DNA of 64,000 bases from Pannonibacter sp. XCT-53 (GCF_009915765.1 NZ_JAABLQ010000001.1:2976001-3040000); one strand, 5' to 3'. Shown: positions 11,771 through 21,602, numbered from the stretch's first letter. Numbers and translations: made by a program. Notes: a model not told the origin generated them from the sequence alone.

Positions 11771-12474
11771 TCAGCTGCCCAGGGCGAGCAGGGCAATCAC
11801 CGCCGCCAGCGCGAGAAGGCCCCACATCACGGGGCCTCCGAAACTTCCTTTCGCCGCAGCGACCTCCACCTTCTCCTCGGCATCGACCACCGCCTTCTCG
11901 ATGCGCTGCTCGACATCCGAGGCCGCATGCACGACCGCCTCGCCCGCCCGGGTCATGGCCAGGGTGCCGGCCTCCTGCAGCACGGCGAAATCCGGATCGT
12001 CGTTCTCCTCGACCCTGGAGCGGGCCGCGGCAGAGGCGCCGGCAACGAGTTCTGAGAACTTGCCGAAGAAGTCGTCGGCCATCTTTCGGGCGGTGGAATC
12101 AATCAGCCGGCTGCCGAGCTGCGCGAGCTTGCCGCCGACCTGGGCCCGGGCCGTGTAGGTCAGGATCGTGCCGTCGCCGTCCTCGACCAGACGCACATCC
12201 GCCCCCCCTTGGCAAAGCCGGCCACGCCGCCCTTGCCTTCGCCCGAAATCGTGTAGCTCTCGGGCGGGTTCATGTTCTCGAGGGTGACGACCCCGGTGAA
12301 GCGGGCCTTGACCGGACCGATCTTCGAGGTGACGGCCGCCGTCATCTCTGTCGGCGAGGTCATCTCGAGGCTTTCGCAGCCGGGAATGCAGGCCTTCAGC
12401 ACCTCGGGATCGTTGAGGGCGTTCCACACATCGTTGCGTGGCGCCGGAATGCGGTATTCGCCCGACATGTCCAT
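11771..12474 (-). pseudogene. coxG: CoxG-like SRPBCC/membrane-anchor protein, split by a one-base frameshift
   Basis: The N-terminal SRPBCC part (MDMSGEYRIPAPRNDVW... to GFAKGG) and the rest (ADVRLVEDGDGT... to a C-terminal hydrophobic helix, GLLALAAVIALLALG) lie in different frames. The break is a run of seven G on the coding strand (plus-strand C run 12202-12208). With eight G the sequence would read KGGADVRL, the normal family sequence, so one G is missing. CoxG proteins recruit Cox enzymes to the membrane or to electron acceptors. It is the first gene of the cluster; the start at 12474 has GGGAGG upstream. It is either truly broken, a slippage-prone gene, or a sequencing error. Confidence 0.8.
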
Positions 12475-12793
12475 GGCGTGCTCGGCCTCCCTCGTTTGGC
12501 CCCGGCACGACCGGGGCACGCACAGGCCGAAGGATCGTTTCTCCGGCCGGGCCGGACAGAGACGATCGCCGCAGGCGTGTGCGACGGCGGTGGATCACCG
12601 CCAGATTGTCGAAGCCTGATGCGTCTGACAAGCCTGATGACGGGCGGTCGGCTCCCTCCGATCCGGAGCCGGACTGCGTCCCTCGCCTGACTGCCGCGGG
12701 CCTCCTCCTGCCCTCACACCAGATCCGACGAGCCAGACTGTGCCGCAACGGCCTGCAGGCGCAACGCCCGCATGCCGCAGCATGACGGCCTTA

Positions 12794-12811
12794 TGTCTCA
12801 CCCGTGAGACA
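12794..12811. promoter_or_regulatory. Palindromic operator candidate TGTCTCAC-CC-GTGAGACA
   Basis: A perfect 8-bp inverted repeat with a 2-bp centre, 320 bp upstream of coxG and 100 bp from the end of the regulator gene. It resembles the dyad sites bound by Fis-type helix-turn-helix proteins. The neighbouring GAF/Fis regulator is the obvious candidate to bind it; this is inference. Confidence 0.5.
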
Positions 12812-12818
12812 GAGCCTC

Positions 12819-12873
12819 TGACTGGCCCCAGACTGCGCCCAGACTGGGAGCAGACTTGGCCAAGACTGGGACC
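12819..12873. repeat. Helically phased 11-bp tandem repeats (AGACTG-N5)
   Basis: AGACTG occurs at 12830, 12841 and 12863, with AGACTT at 12852 and a degenerate TGACTG at 12819, all spaced exactly 11 bp. They therefore face one side of the helix. The array sits next to the palindrome in the cox leader and looks like a multi-site protein-binding region. Confidence 0.6.
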
Positions 12874-12910
12874 AGGGTCGCAACCCGATCGGGCGCCCGC
12901 GCCGGCCGGG

Positions 12911-13873
12911 TCAGCCCTCGACGCCCAGCGCGGCCATCTTGCGATACATGGTGGCCCGGCTGATGCCGAGATCGCGGGCGGCGGCCGACACGTTGCCCCG
13001 GGCCCGGGCAAGCGCCCGGCGCAGGGCGGCGCGGTCGGATCCGCGCCCCTCGCCCTCGCGTTCTCCCAGATAGGGTGCCGCCGCAGGCGCGCTGGACAGA
13101 ACGGCATCCGTCAGGTCGAGAGCGCGGCGGGCGTGCCGGGTCGCACCGACGATGATGTCGTCGGCATCGAGCGCCAGCAGCGAAACGCCGGCGGCACCGT
13201 GGCCGTCGGCAACGACGATGCGACAGCCGGCATAGGCGGCGCGGAACAGGTCGCTCTCGACCGCCCTTGCGCCTTCGGCAACGATCAGCCCGAGCATCTG
13301 GGCAAAGGGCAGCTCGAGATCACGGCGGCAGCTGGAGAGATCGAGCACGCCGGCCATCTGGCCATGCGGATCGAAGATCGGCGCCCCCATGCAGCTCATC
13401 GAGGTGTTGTCGGCGCGGAAATGCTGGTCCTGGTGGATGACAACCGGCCGGCGCTCGGCCGCACAGGTGCCGATGCCGTTGGTGCCTTCCATCGCCTCGC
13501 TCCAGACCGCACCGGCGGTCAGGCCCCAGCTGTCGAAGTCCCGCGCATCGCCGGCGGCGCGGCGGCCTTCGAGGATCAGGCCGTCGGCATCGGTGAGCAC
13601 CACGGAGCAGCCGGTGGTGCCGAGCGTGGTGTAGAGCCGCTCGAGTGTGGGCAGGGCGACGCGGATCAGCGCCTCCGAGCGCTCCCGGGCCTGGCGCAGC
13701 GAAGCCTCCTCGACGCGGTGCGCCGACCGGCGGCTGGCCGGATCAAGACCATGGTAGACCATCGAGCGCCGCCAGGAGGCTGCTATTCCCGATGTCGCTG
13801 CACAGACCTTGCTGTTGACCGCCTCGGCCACGCGTTCGGCGTGGCTGCGTCCACGTGATGGACTGCCAAGCAT
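12911..13873 (-). CDS. GAF-domain transcriptional regulator with Fis-type HTH (AcoR-like, no AAA+ domain)
   Basis: 320 residues. A GAF-type sensor about 60-210 (including EGTNGIGTC and HFRADNTSMSCMGAPIFDP) is followed by a linker and a C-terminal Fis-like helix-turn-helix (NVSAAARDLGISRATMYRKM). AcoR-type sigma54 activators have an AAA+ domain between these parts; it is missing here, so this protein probably acts on sigma70 promoters. It lies directly upstream of the cox cluster on the same strand and is its likely regulator, responding to a small molecule through the GAF domain. The ATG at 13873 follows GGGAGGAGAG. Confidence 0.85.
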   Translation of the reverse strand: MLGSPSRGRSHAERVAEAVNSKVCAATSGIAASWRRSMVYHGLDPASRRSAHRVEEASLRQARERSEALIRVALPTLERLYTTLGTTGCSVVLTDADGLILEGRRAAGDARDFDSWGLTAGAVWSEAMEGTNGIGTCAAERRPVVIHQDQHFRADNTSMSCMGAPIFDPHGQMAGVLDLSSCRRDLELPFAQMLGLIVAEGARAVESDLFRAAYAGCRIVVADGHGAAGVSLLALDADDIIVGATRHARRALDLTDAVLSSAPAAAPYLGEREGEGRGSDRAALRRALARARGNVSAAARDLGISRATMYRKMAALGVEG

Positions 13874-14094
13874 GCGCCTCTCCTCCCGACGCAGGGTTTG
13901 TCCCCCGCTTCTCTCGCCTTATATGCTAGGCGAACAAATCCGGTCGGGATTGTCAAAACCTTTCGCATGTCCGCACGAAGATGCCATTCACAAGCGCGTG
14001 GACAGCGGAAACGCGGTCGGCCGATTGACCGGCGCGGCGGCCCGTCCTAATGGCTGTCCTTCAGGTTTCCTCCGTCGATTGAAAAGGTCGCACC

Positions 14095-15063
14095 GTGCCA
14101 GACACGCCGGCTTCCGCCGTTTCCCCATCCTGCCCCCTGCCGAAGCCCGGCACGCCTCCCCTGCAGCGCTGGCCGCTGGTCCTGGAGACACGGGGCTGGA
14201 AGGACTACGCGCTGCTCGACATGGGCCGCGGCCAGAAGCTGGAACGCTATGGCCGTTTCACCGTGGTGCGCCCGGAGCCGCAGGCGATGGGAACACCGCG
14301 CCTGAAGCCGGCCGTCTGGGAGCGGGCCGACGCGGTCTTCACCGGCGACGTGGACGAGGAAGGCCCCGGCCGCTGGAAGTTTGCCGGCAGCGTGCCCGAG
14401 ACCTGGGAAATGGCCTATGGGCCGGCGCGCTACCTAGGCCGCTTCATGTCCTTCCGCCATGTCGGCGTGTTCCCCGAACAGGCTCCGCACTGGGACTGGG
14501 TGATGGACCAGGTGCGTGCGGCCAAGGCCGCCGAGCCGGACCGTCCGGTCAAGGTGCTCAACCTGTTCGGCTACACCGGCCTTGCCTCGTTGCTTCCGGC
14601 CGCGGCCGGGGCGCAGGTGACCCATGTCGATGCCTCCAAGAAGGCCATTGCCTATGCCCGCGAAAACCAGGACCTCTCGGGCCTGAACGATCTGCCGATC
14701 CGCTGGATCCTCGAGGACGCGAGCAAGTTCGTGGCCCGGGAAGTGCGCCGCGGCAGCACCTATGACGGCATCATCCTTGATCCGCCGAAGTATGGCCGCG
14801 GCCCGAAGGGCGAGGTGTGGGACCTGTTCGTGAACTTGCCCGAGATGCTGGACATGCTGCGCCAGCTGCTGTCGCCCAACGCGCTGTTCATGATCCTGAC
14901 CGCCTATGCCATCCGCGCCTCGTTCCTGTCCGTGCATGAGCTGATGGCCGAGACGCTGTCCAGGCAGGGCGGCCTGCTGGAATCGGGCGAACTGGTCATC
15001 CGCGAGGAGAACGGCCCGCGCGCCCTCTCCACCTCCCTCTTTTCCCGCTGGAGCGGCGCATGA
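14095..15063 (+). CDS. Class I SAM-dependent methyltransferase, RlmI/RlmK-like
   Basis: 322 residues from a GTG start. The C-terminal two thirds are a Rossmann methyltransferase: motif I near 155-170 (VLNLFGYTGLASL), an acidic residue in THVDASKKA, and the catalytic DPPKYG typical of RNA cytosine or guanine methylases of the PF10672 family. Likely substrate is rRNA, but the exact base is not predictable. Its stop overlaps the next start by four bases (ATGA), and the next gene is also an RNA methyltransferase, so the two are translationally coupled. Confidence 0.85.
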   Translation: MPDTPASAVSPSCPLPKPGTPPLQRWPLVLETRGWKDYALLDMGRGQKLERYGRFTVVRPEPQAMGTPRLKPAVWERADAVFTGDVDEEGPGRWKFAGSVPETWEMAYGPARYLGRFMSFRHVGVFPEQAPHWDWVMDQVRAAKAAEPDRPVKVLNLFGYTGLASLLPAAAGAQVTHVDASKKAIAYARENQDLSGLNDLPIRWILEDASKFVAREVRRGSTYDGIILDPPKYGRGPKGEVWDLFVNLPEMLDMLRQLLSPNALFMILTAYAIRASFLSVHELMAETLSRQGGLLESGELVIREENGPRALSTSLFSRWSGA

Positions 15064-15896
15064 GCGAAACCTCCCGTCCGCGCGCCGGCGCGGTGAAGCA
15101 GATCACCAGCCACTCCAACCCGATCATCAAGGACATCAAGGGCCTGGTGGCGCTGCGCAAGCACCGGACCCAGACCGGCCTGTTCGTGGCCGAGGGGCTG
15201 AAGCTGGCCACCGACGCGCTCGCCGCCGGCTGGACGGTGCGCTATCTCGCCATCGGTCCAGAGGCGCGCGACAACCCGGTGGCGCAGAAAGCCGCCGCTA
15301 CGGCCAAGGCACGCGGGGCGCTGATCCTCGAGGTCAACACGCCGATCCTCGAGGCGATCACGCGCAAGGACAATCCGCAGATGGTGGTCGGCGTCTACGA
15401 GCAGCAGATGACGCCGCTCGAGGCCATCGATCCGCGCGCATCGACCGTCTGGATCGCCCTCGACCGGGTGCGGGATCCCGGCAACCTCGGCACGATCATC
15501 CGGACCGCCGATGCCGTGGGCGCGTCGGGCGTCATCCTCATCGGTGACTGCACCGATCCCTTCGCGGTGGAAGCGGTGCGCGCGACCATGGGCTCGCTGT
15601 TCCATGTGCCGCTGGTCAAGACGAGCCCGGAGGCCTTCAAGGCCTTCGTCACCCGCTGGCCGGGCACCGTGGTGGCGACGCATCTGGAAGGCTCGGTCGA
15701 CTACCGGACCGTCGACTACACCGAGCCGGCGCTGCTGGTGATGGGCAACGAGCAGCAGGGCCTGTCAGCAGACCTCGCCGCTGCCTGCAAGACGCTGGTG
15801 CGCATCCCGCAGGCCGGGCAGGCCGACAGCCTCAATCTCGCTGTCGCCACGGGCATTGCGCTTTATGAAATCCGCCGCAAGCATCTCGCCCTATAA
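15060..15896 (+). CDS. TrmH/SpoU-family RNA 2'-O-methyltransferase
   Basis: 278 residues with an N-terminal substrate-binding region (NPIIKDIKGL...FVAEG) and a C-terminal SPOUT knot. The three family motifs are present: RVRDPGNLGTIIRTADA, GNEQQGL and SLNLAVATGIALYE. Enzymes of this group methylate ribose in 23S rRNA or tRNA; RlmB-like or TrmH-like cannot be separated here. It starts inside the stop of the upstream methyltransferase gene. Confidence 0.9.
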   Translation: MSETSRPRAGAVKQITSHSNPIIKDIKGLVALRKHRTQTGLFVAEGLKLATDALAAGWTVRYLAIGPEARDNPVAQKAAATAKARGALILEVNTPILEAITRKDNPQMVVGVYEQQMTPLEAIDPRASTVWIALDRVRDPGNLGTIIRTADAVGASGVILIGDCTDPFAVEAVRATMGSLFHVPLVKTSPEAFKAFVTRWPGTVVATHLEGSVDYRTVDYTEPALLVMGNEQQGLSADLAAACKTLVRIPQAGQADSLNLAVATGIALYEIRRKHLAL

Positions 15897-15935
15897 CGGG
15901 GTCAGTGATCAGACTTTCGCAGCAGGAGCCTTGGC

Positions 15936-16802
15936 ATGCGTCTTTTCGTCTTCGGCGTCGGGTTTTCGTCCCGCGCCTTCATCGAACGGGTGAAGCCCCG
16001 GTTCGAGTGGATTGGCGGCACGACGCGGTCGCAGGACAAGGCCGAGCGGTTGCGGGCCATGGGCGTCGAGCCTTTCCTGTTTGACGGCACCGCGCCGGGC
16101 GCCGGCATTGCCGCCGCGCTGGCAAGCGCCACCCATGTGCTGTTGTCGATCGGGCCGGACGAGGCCGGCGATCCGGCGCTCGTGCACCATGGCCGCGACA
16201 TCGCCGCCGGCCGGCCCGAGTGGATCGGCTATCTGTCGACCGTCGGCGTCTATGGCGACCACGACGGGGCCTGGGTCGACGAGGAGACCCCGTGCAAGCC
16301 GGTGTCGACGCGCTCGGTGCAGCGCGTCGAGGCGGAGAACGCCTGGCTTGCCTTCGGCCGGGAAGCGGACCTGCCGGTGCAGATCTTCCGCCTGTCAGGC
16401 ATCTACGGCCCCGGGCGCAACGCCTTCGAGAACCTCAAGAAGGGCACGGCGAAACGGCTGATCAAGCCGGGGCAGGTGTTCAACCGCATCCATGTCGCCG
16501 ACATCGCCGGCGCACTGGAAGCCTCGATGGCCCGGCCACGCACGCGCATCTTCAACGTCACCGACGACGAGCCCTGCCCGCCGCAGGACGTGGTCACCCA
16601 TGCGGCCGAACTGATGGGCGTGACGCCGCCGCCGGAGCAGGACTTCGCCACCGCGGAGCTGTCGCCCATGGCGCGCTCGTTCTACGGCGAGAACAAGCGC
16701 GTCGCGAACGCGCGCGTGAAGGAGGAACTGGGCTACCGGTTCCAGTTCCCGAACTACCGGGTCGCGCTCGCGGCGCTGAAGGCGGCCGGCGAGGCGGACT
16801 GA
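15936..16802 (+). CDS. NAD(P)-binding SDR/epimerase-family protein (YeeZ-like)
   Basis: 288 residues. An N-terminal Rossmann region without a perfect GxxGxxG (MRLFVFGVGFSSRAF), an extended-SDR middle part (YLSTVGVYGDHDGAWVDEETP), and a C-terminal substrate domain with the SGIYGPGRNAFENL stretch. Such proteins are annotated as NAD-dependent epimerase/dehydratase-like; the reaction is unknown. The ATG follows GCAGGAG. It starts 39 bp after the TrmH-family gene and is probably cotranscribed. Confidence 0.8.
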   Translation: MRLFVFGVGFSSRAFIERVKPRFEWIGGTTRSQDKAERLRAMGVEPFLFDGTAPGAGIAAALASATHVLLSIGPDEAGDPALVHHGRDIAAGRPEWIGYLSTVGVYGDHDGAWVDEETPCKPVSTRSVQRVEAENAWLAFGREADLPVQIFRLSGIYGPGRNAFENLKKGTAKRLIKPGQVFNRIHVADIAGALEASMARPRTRIFNVTDDEPCPPQDVVTHAAELMGVTPPPEQDFATAELSPMARSFYGENKRVANARVKEELGYRFQFPNYRVALAALKAAGEAD

Positions 16803-16822
16803 TCCGCCGGCCGGCCAGGGCT

Positions 16823-17458
<636 letters not shown>

Positions 17459-17810
17459 GGGAAAAACCTCCAGGATGCGGCGGAGATGCCGGCGGGCGCA
17501 GGGACCTGCGGACAGGCCGCCAGGTGCTTAGCACAGGCCGATCCCCGATTGCCTCTTGAAAAGCGCGGCGACAGACACCACCTTGAGGATGCGCGGGTTT
17601 GCCGCATCCCGTATGGGCTGTGGCGCGATGGCAAACTGCAAACGGTTTACCATCCGTTTACCATAAGGATGGGACACTCGCGTAAGGTAGGCACAAGCCT
17701 CATCAGGCAAAACGTGCTGCCGTTTCAATCAAAACTGTCATCAAGACGTTTCAAAATCCGGTTATACGGCCGGTGTTCTAGACGTAGTGAGTATTAACGG
17801 AAGTAAGTCC
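17459..17810. other. Intergenic region between peroxiredoxin and cold-shock-domain genes
   Basis: 352 bp with no gene. It must hold divergent promoters. The only notable element is a direct repeat, CGGTTTACCAT at 17643-17653 followed at once by CCGTTTACCAT at 17654-17664. Confidence 0.5.
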
Positions 17811-18011
17811 ATGGATCATGGAAACGTAAAATGGTTCGACATGCACCGCGGTGTCGGTGCGATCGAACCGCAGGAAGGCGACGATGTGCTGGTCGAGATC
17901 GACAGCCTGCGCCGGTCCGGGATCGAGACGCTGAAGGAGGGCCAGCTGGTCGCCTTCGATCTGGCGTATCGCGCCGGGCGCCATCTCGCCGAGCATGTGA
18001 AGGTGCTCTGA
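17811..18011 (+). CDS. Small divergent cold-shock-domain protein
   Basis: 66 residues (MDHGNVKWF...LAEHVKVL). The start GNVKWFD and the end fit an OB-fold cold-shock domain, but the RNP1-type motif, normally GFGFI, reads GVGAIEP and thus lacks its aromatic residues, and HVFVH is replaced by DVLVEI. RNA binding would be weak or altered. The ATG at 17811 has GGAAG about nine bases before it; an upstream in-frame GTG at 17787 is less likely. A strong terminator follows, so it is a single-gene transcript. Confidence 0.8.
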   Translation: MDHGNVKWFDMHRGVGAIEPQEGDDVLVEIDSLRRSGIETLKEGQLVAFDLAYRAGRHLAEHVKVL

Positions 18012-18060
18012 GCCCCCTCCCCCCGCGGCGCGCCGGACCGGCCGCAGCCGCAAACGACGA

Positions 18061-18085
18061 AGGGCGGATCACTCCGCCCTTTTTT
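18061..18085 (+). terminator. Rho-independent terminator of the cold-shock-domain gene
   Basis: Perfect stem AGGGCGGA / TCCGCCCT with a TCAC loop, followed by TTTTT, 50 bp after the stop codon. Confidence 0.9.
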
Positions 18086-18117
18086 GTTGTCCGATGTCCT
18101 GTCCCGGCCGTGCCGGA

Positions 18118-19923
18118 TCACTCGTCCATCTTCAGGGCCTTGATGAAGGCTTCCTGCGGGATCTCGACCTTGCCGAACTGACGCATCCGCTTCTTGCCTT
18201 CCTTCTGCTTTTCCAGAAGCTTGCGCTTGCGGGTGGCGTCGCCGCCGTAGCACTTGGCGGTCACGTCCTTGCGCAGGGCGGCAAGGGTCTCGCGGGCGAT
18301 CACGCGGGCGCCGATGGCGGCCTGGATCGGGATCTTGAACATGTGCCGCGGGATCAGGTCCTTCAGCTTCTCGCACATGGCACGGCCGCGACGCTCCGCC
18401 TGGGAGCGGTGAACCAGCACGGAGAGCGCGTCGACCGGCTCCTCGTTGACGAGGATCGACATCTTGACGAGGTCGCCTTCGCGGTAGTCCGAGAGATTGT
18501 AGTCGAACGAGGCATAGCCCTTGGAGATCGACTTGAGCCGGTCATAGAAGTCGAAGACGACCTCGTTCAGCGGCAGGTCATAGGTGACCATGGCGCGCGA
18601 GCCGACATAGGCCAGATCCACCTGCACGCCGCGCCGGTCCTGGCACAGCTTGAGGATCGAGCCGAGATACTCGTCCGGCGTCATGATGTTGGCGCGGATC
18701 CACGGCTCGCGGATCTCCTTGATCTTGACCACGTCCGGCATGTCGGCCGGATTGTGCAGGTCGATCTCGGTGCCGTCGGTGAGGGTCATCTGGTAGACCA
18801 CCGACGGGGCGGTGGCGATGAGGTCCAGATCGAACTCGCGCGACAGGCGTTCCTGGATGATCTCCAGATGCAGCAGGCCAAGGAAGCCGCAGCGGAAGCC
18901 GAAGCCGAGTGCCGCCGAGGTCTCCATCTCGAAGGAGAAGCTGGCGTCGTTGAGGCGCAGCTTGCCGACAGCGGCGCGCAGATCCTCGAACTCGGCCGCA
19001 TCCACCGGGAACAGGCCGCAGAACACCACCGGCTGGGCCGGCTTGAAGCCCGGCAGGGCCGCGTCGCAGGGCTTGCGCTCGTCGGTGATCGTGTCACCGA
19101 CGCGGGTGTCGGCCACTTCCTTGATCGAGGCGGTGAGCACGCCGATCTCGCCGGGCCCAAGCTCGTCGATGGGCATGAACTTCGGCGTCATGACGCCGAT
19201 GCGGTCCACTTCATAGGCCGCGTTGGTGCCCATCATGCGCACGCGCTGGCCGCGCTTCAGCGTGCCGTCGATGATGCGCACGAGCACCATCACGCCGAGA
19301 TAGGCGTCGTACCAGCTGTCGACCAGCATGGCCTTCAGCGGCGCGTCGCGGTCGCCCTTCGGCGCAGGCAGCTTGTGCACGATCGCTTCCAGCACGTCCT
19401 CGATGCCAAGGCCGGTCTTGGCCGAGATCATCACGGCCTCCGAGGCATCGATGCCGATCACTTCCTCGATCTGTTCCTTGACCCGGTCCGGTTCGGCGGC
19501 GGGCAGGTCGATCTTGTTGAGGACCGTGACGATCTCGTGGTTGTTGTCGATCGCCTGGTAGACGTTGGCCAGCGTCTGCGCTTCCACGCCCTGGCTGGCG
19601 TCGACCACCAGCAGCGAGCCTTCGCAGGCGGCCAGCGAGCGCGAGACCTCGTAGGCGAAGTCCACGTGACCCGGCGTGTCGATGAGGTTCAGCGTGTACT
19701 GCTTGCCGTCCTTGGCCGCATAGATCAGACGCACGGTCTGCGCCTTGATCGTGATGCCGCGTTCGCGCTCGATGTCCATCGAGTCGAGAACCTGATCGGT
19801 CATCTCCCGGTCCGTCATCGTGCCCGTCATCTGGATCAGACGGTCGGCGAGGGTGGACTTGCCGTGGTCGATATGGGCCACGATGGAGAAGTTGCGAATA
19901 TTGGAAATGGGCTGGCTCGTCAT
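18118..19923 (-). CDS. lepA: Elongation factor 4 (LepA), ribosome-associated GTPase
   Basis: 601 residues, the normal length. The GTP-binding motifs are G1 [10 protein letters not shown]3 DTPGHVDF and G4 NKIDLP. Domains II, III and V follow, with the LepA-specific C-terminal domain ([19 protein letters not shown]). The ATG at 19923 gives the usual N-terminus shortly before the G1 motif. LepA acts on the 30S/70S ribosome during translation initiation or assembly and under stress. The gene is alone on its strand; a GNAT gene is divergent, 168 bp away. Confidence 0.98.
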   Translation of the reverse strand: MTSQPISNIRNFSIVAHIDHGKSTLADRLIQMTGTMTDREMTDQVLDSMDIERERGITIKAQTVRLIYAAKDGKQYTLNLIDTPGHVDFAYEVSRSLAACEGSLLVVDASQGVEAQTLANVYQAIDNNHEIVTVLNKIDLPAAEPDRVKEQIEEVIGIDASEAVMISAKTGLGIEDVLEAIVHKLPAPKGDRDAPLKAMLVDSWYDAYLGVMVLVRIIDGTLKRGQRVRMMGTNAAYEVDRIGVMTPKFMPIDELGPGEIGVLTASIKEVADTRVGDTITDERKPCDAALPGFKPAQPVVFCGLFPVDAAEFEDLRAAVGKLRLNDASFSFEMETSAALGFGFRCGFLGLLHLEIIQERLSREFDLDLIATAPSVVYQMTLTDGTEIDLHNPADMPDVVKIKEIREPWIRANIMTPDEYLGSILKLCQDRRGVQVDLAYVGSRAMVTYDLPLNEVVFDFYDRLKSISKGYASFDYNLSDYREGDLVKMSILVNEEPVDALSVLVHRSQAERRGRAMCEKLKDLIPRHMFKIPIQAAIGARVIARETLAALRKDVTAKCYGGDATRKRKLLEKQKEGKKRMRQFGKVEIPQEAFIKALKMDE

Positions 19924-20091
19924 GGTCGAGCGTTTACCACTCCCTTCGATCTGCGCAAAGGGGATTGCGGAGCGAAGACGCGGAGAATTTGAGCTTTTGC
20001 GGACGAACTGGCGACCGCGGCACCTGGCGTATTCCCAGCACCGGGCAAACAGGCTAGGCGGAATGCGGACACGACCTCACAGGATGCCGCC

Positions 20092-20619
20092 ATGCTTCTT
20101 CGACCCGCCACAGCCGATGACGTCCCCGCCCTTCTCGACATTCACAATGATGCCGTCCGGCGGCTTGCCGCGATCTGGACGGACAAGCAGGAAACACTGG
20201 CCGAGCGTCAGGCCTGGTTCCATGGCCGGACCGGGGCGGGCCTGCCGGTGATCGTGGCCGTGGATACTGCCGGAACGATCCTCGGGTACGGCAGCTATGG
20301 TCCGTTCCGCGCCAAGGAGGGCTACCGGCTGACCATGGAGCATTCCGTCTATGTCACGGACGCTGCGCAGGGCCAGGGCGTCGGCAAGGCGCTGCTGCAG
20401 CGGCTCATCGACGAGGCGAAGGCGTCCGGCGTGCATGTGCTGGTCGGCGCGATCGATGCCGAGAATGCGACCTCGATCGCCCTGCACGCGCGGCTGGGGT
20501 TCGAGACGACCGGGCGCCTGCCGCAGGTGGGCTTCAAGTTTGGCCGCTGGCTTGATCTCGTGCTGATGACCCTGATCCTGGACGCGGCCCCTGCGCCAGC
20601 CGCCGGAACGGCCGTCTGA
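20092..20619 (+). CDS. GNAT N-acetyltransferase, phosphinothricin/methionine-sulfoximine acetyltransferase-like
   Basis: 175 residues. The acetyl-CoA loop is QGQGVGKALL and the C-terminal GFETTGRLPQVGFKFGRWLD is characteristic of the Pat/Bar/MnaT group, which acetylates small amines such as phosphinothricin or methionine sulfone. The natural substrate here is unknown. It converges closely (5 bp) on the murein endopeptidase gene. Confidence 0.88.
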   Translation: MLLRPATADDVPALLDIHNDAVRRLAAIWTDKQETLAERQAWFHGRTGAGLPVIVAVDTAGTILGYGSYGPFRAKEGYRLTMEHSVYVTDAAQGQGVGKALLQRLIDEAKASGVHVLVGAIDAENATSIALHARLGFETTGRLPQVGFKFGRWLDLVLMTLILDAAPAPAAGTAV

Positions 20620-20624
20620 CCGCT

Positions 20625-21602
20625 TCAGCGTGCGGTGAGCACGCTGGTGCAGTCCTTCGGCAAGGCCGAGAGGGCCATCGGCCGCTTCTTCTCCACCGGG
20701 GGCGGCTTGCCCGTGACCGGATCGAGCTTGGGCACCCAGGGTTCATCCGACAGCCACCAGGCGAGATCGGCGCCGCAGCCGTCGCCCGGCGGCGGCGGGT
20801 CCTGATCGGAGCAGCCGATGCTGCCGGCCGGGCAGGCGATGCGGACATGGAAATGGTAGTCATGCCCCCACCAGGGCCGGACCTTGTTCAGCCAGGCCCG
20901 GTCGCCGGTCTCGAACGCGCACAGGGCCTTCTTGATCGCCGGATTGACGAAGATGCGGGCAACGCGCTTGTCCCGCGCGGCCACCCGGATGAGCGCGGCA
21001 TGCGTGTCGGTCCAGCGGGCGGGATCGACGCTGCGGTCGACGCCGGCCCGGTCCTGCGGCTGCTTGACCATCGAGATCGCGGACATGGTCTCCCGCTCGT
21101 CGGCCGTCAGGACGCGGTTCGGCATCGGCGTCAGCCAGATGTCGGCATCCAGACCGATCTGGTGGCTGGAATGGCCGGAGGTCATCGGTCCGCCACGCGG
21201 CTGGGCGAGGTCGCCGACCAGCAGGCCGTTCCAGCCGACACCGGGCGAGGCGCGGGCGAGATCCTGCAGATAGGCTATGAGATCCGGATGGCCCCAGTTG
21301 CGGTTGCGCGACAGGCGCATCACCTGCCACGACGGCCCGTTGATCGGCAGGGCATTGGCCCCCGCCAGACAGCCACGCGCATAGGAGCCGATGGCCCGGG
21401 CGGCGAGCGGCGCGGGCTCCTGCATGGATCCGAAATAGTCCTTGGCCGCGGCGTCGGGCTGCAGGCTGGACGAGGCCATGGCGGCACTGCTGGCGGTGAT
21501 GGCGGCGGCGATGGCGACGGCGAGCGCGGCACTGGGGGCAAGACGGCCGGCCCGGCACGGCGCGGCGGTCGACGGAAGGCGGCGGAGGCGGGCGGCGGTC
21601 AT
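20625..21602 (-). CDS. mepA: Penicillin-insensitive murein endopeptidase
   Basis: About 325 residues with a positively charged N-terminus and hydrophobic signal segment ending near AMASS, so it is exported. The M74 metal-binding residues are visible in HSSHQIGLDADIW and HDYHFHVR, which bind zinc. A long proline-rich C-terminus contains cysteines (CSDQD, DGCGADLAW). MepA cleaves the D-Ala-meso-DAP cross-link of peptidoglycan in the periplasm. I choose the ATG at 21602 because GGAG lies nine bases upstream; an in-frame GTG at 21617 is possible. Confidence 0.93.
   Translation of the reverse strand: MTAARLRRLPSTAAPCRAGRLAPSAALAVAIAAAITASSAAMASSSLQPDAAAKDYFGSMQEPAPLAARAIGSYARGCLAGANALPINGPSWQVMRLSRNRNWGHPDLIAYLQDLARASPGVGWNGLLVGDLAQPRGGPMTSGHSSHQIGLDADIWLTPMPNRVLTADERETMSAISMVKQPQDRAGVDRSVDPARWTDTHAALIRVAARDKRVARIFVNPAIKKALCAFETGDRAWLNKVRPWWGHDYHFHVRIACPAGSIGCSDQDPPPPGDGCGADLAWWLSDEPWVPKLDPVTGKPPPVEKKRPMALSALPKDCTSVLTAR

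Larger units (their letters stand above)
12475..12910 (-). other. Leader of the cox operon, no gene
   Basis: 436 bp between the regulator stop and the coxG start. It holds a perfect 8+8 palindrome, an array of 11-bp repeats (separate entries) and a GCCCCGG/CCGGGGC hairpin near 12498-12516. No coding sequence is convincing here. Confidence 0.6.

Noticed and set aside
12475..12910. Sigma54 promoter for the cox operon
   Set aside because: I find no convincing TGGCAC-N5-TTGC element, and the regulator lacks the AAA+ domain such promoters need.
18094..19992. A 632-codon plus-strand open frame opposite lepA
   Set aside because: Antisense shadow of a certain housekeeping gene.
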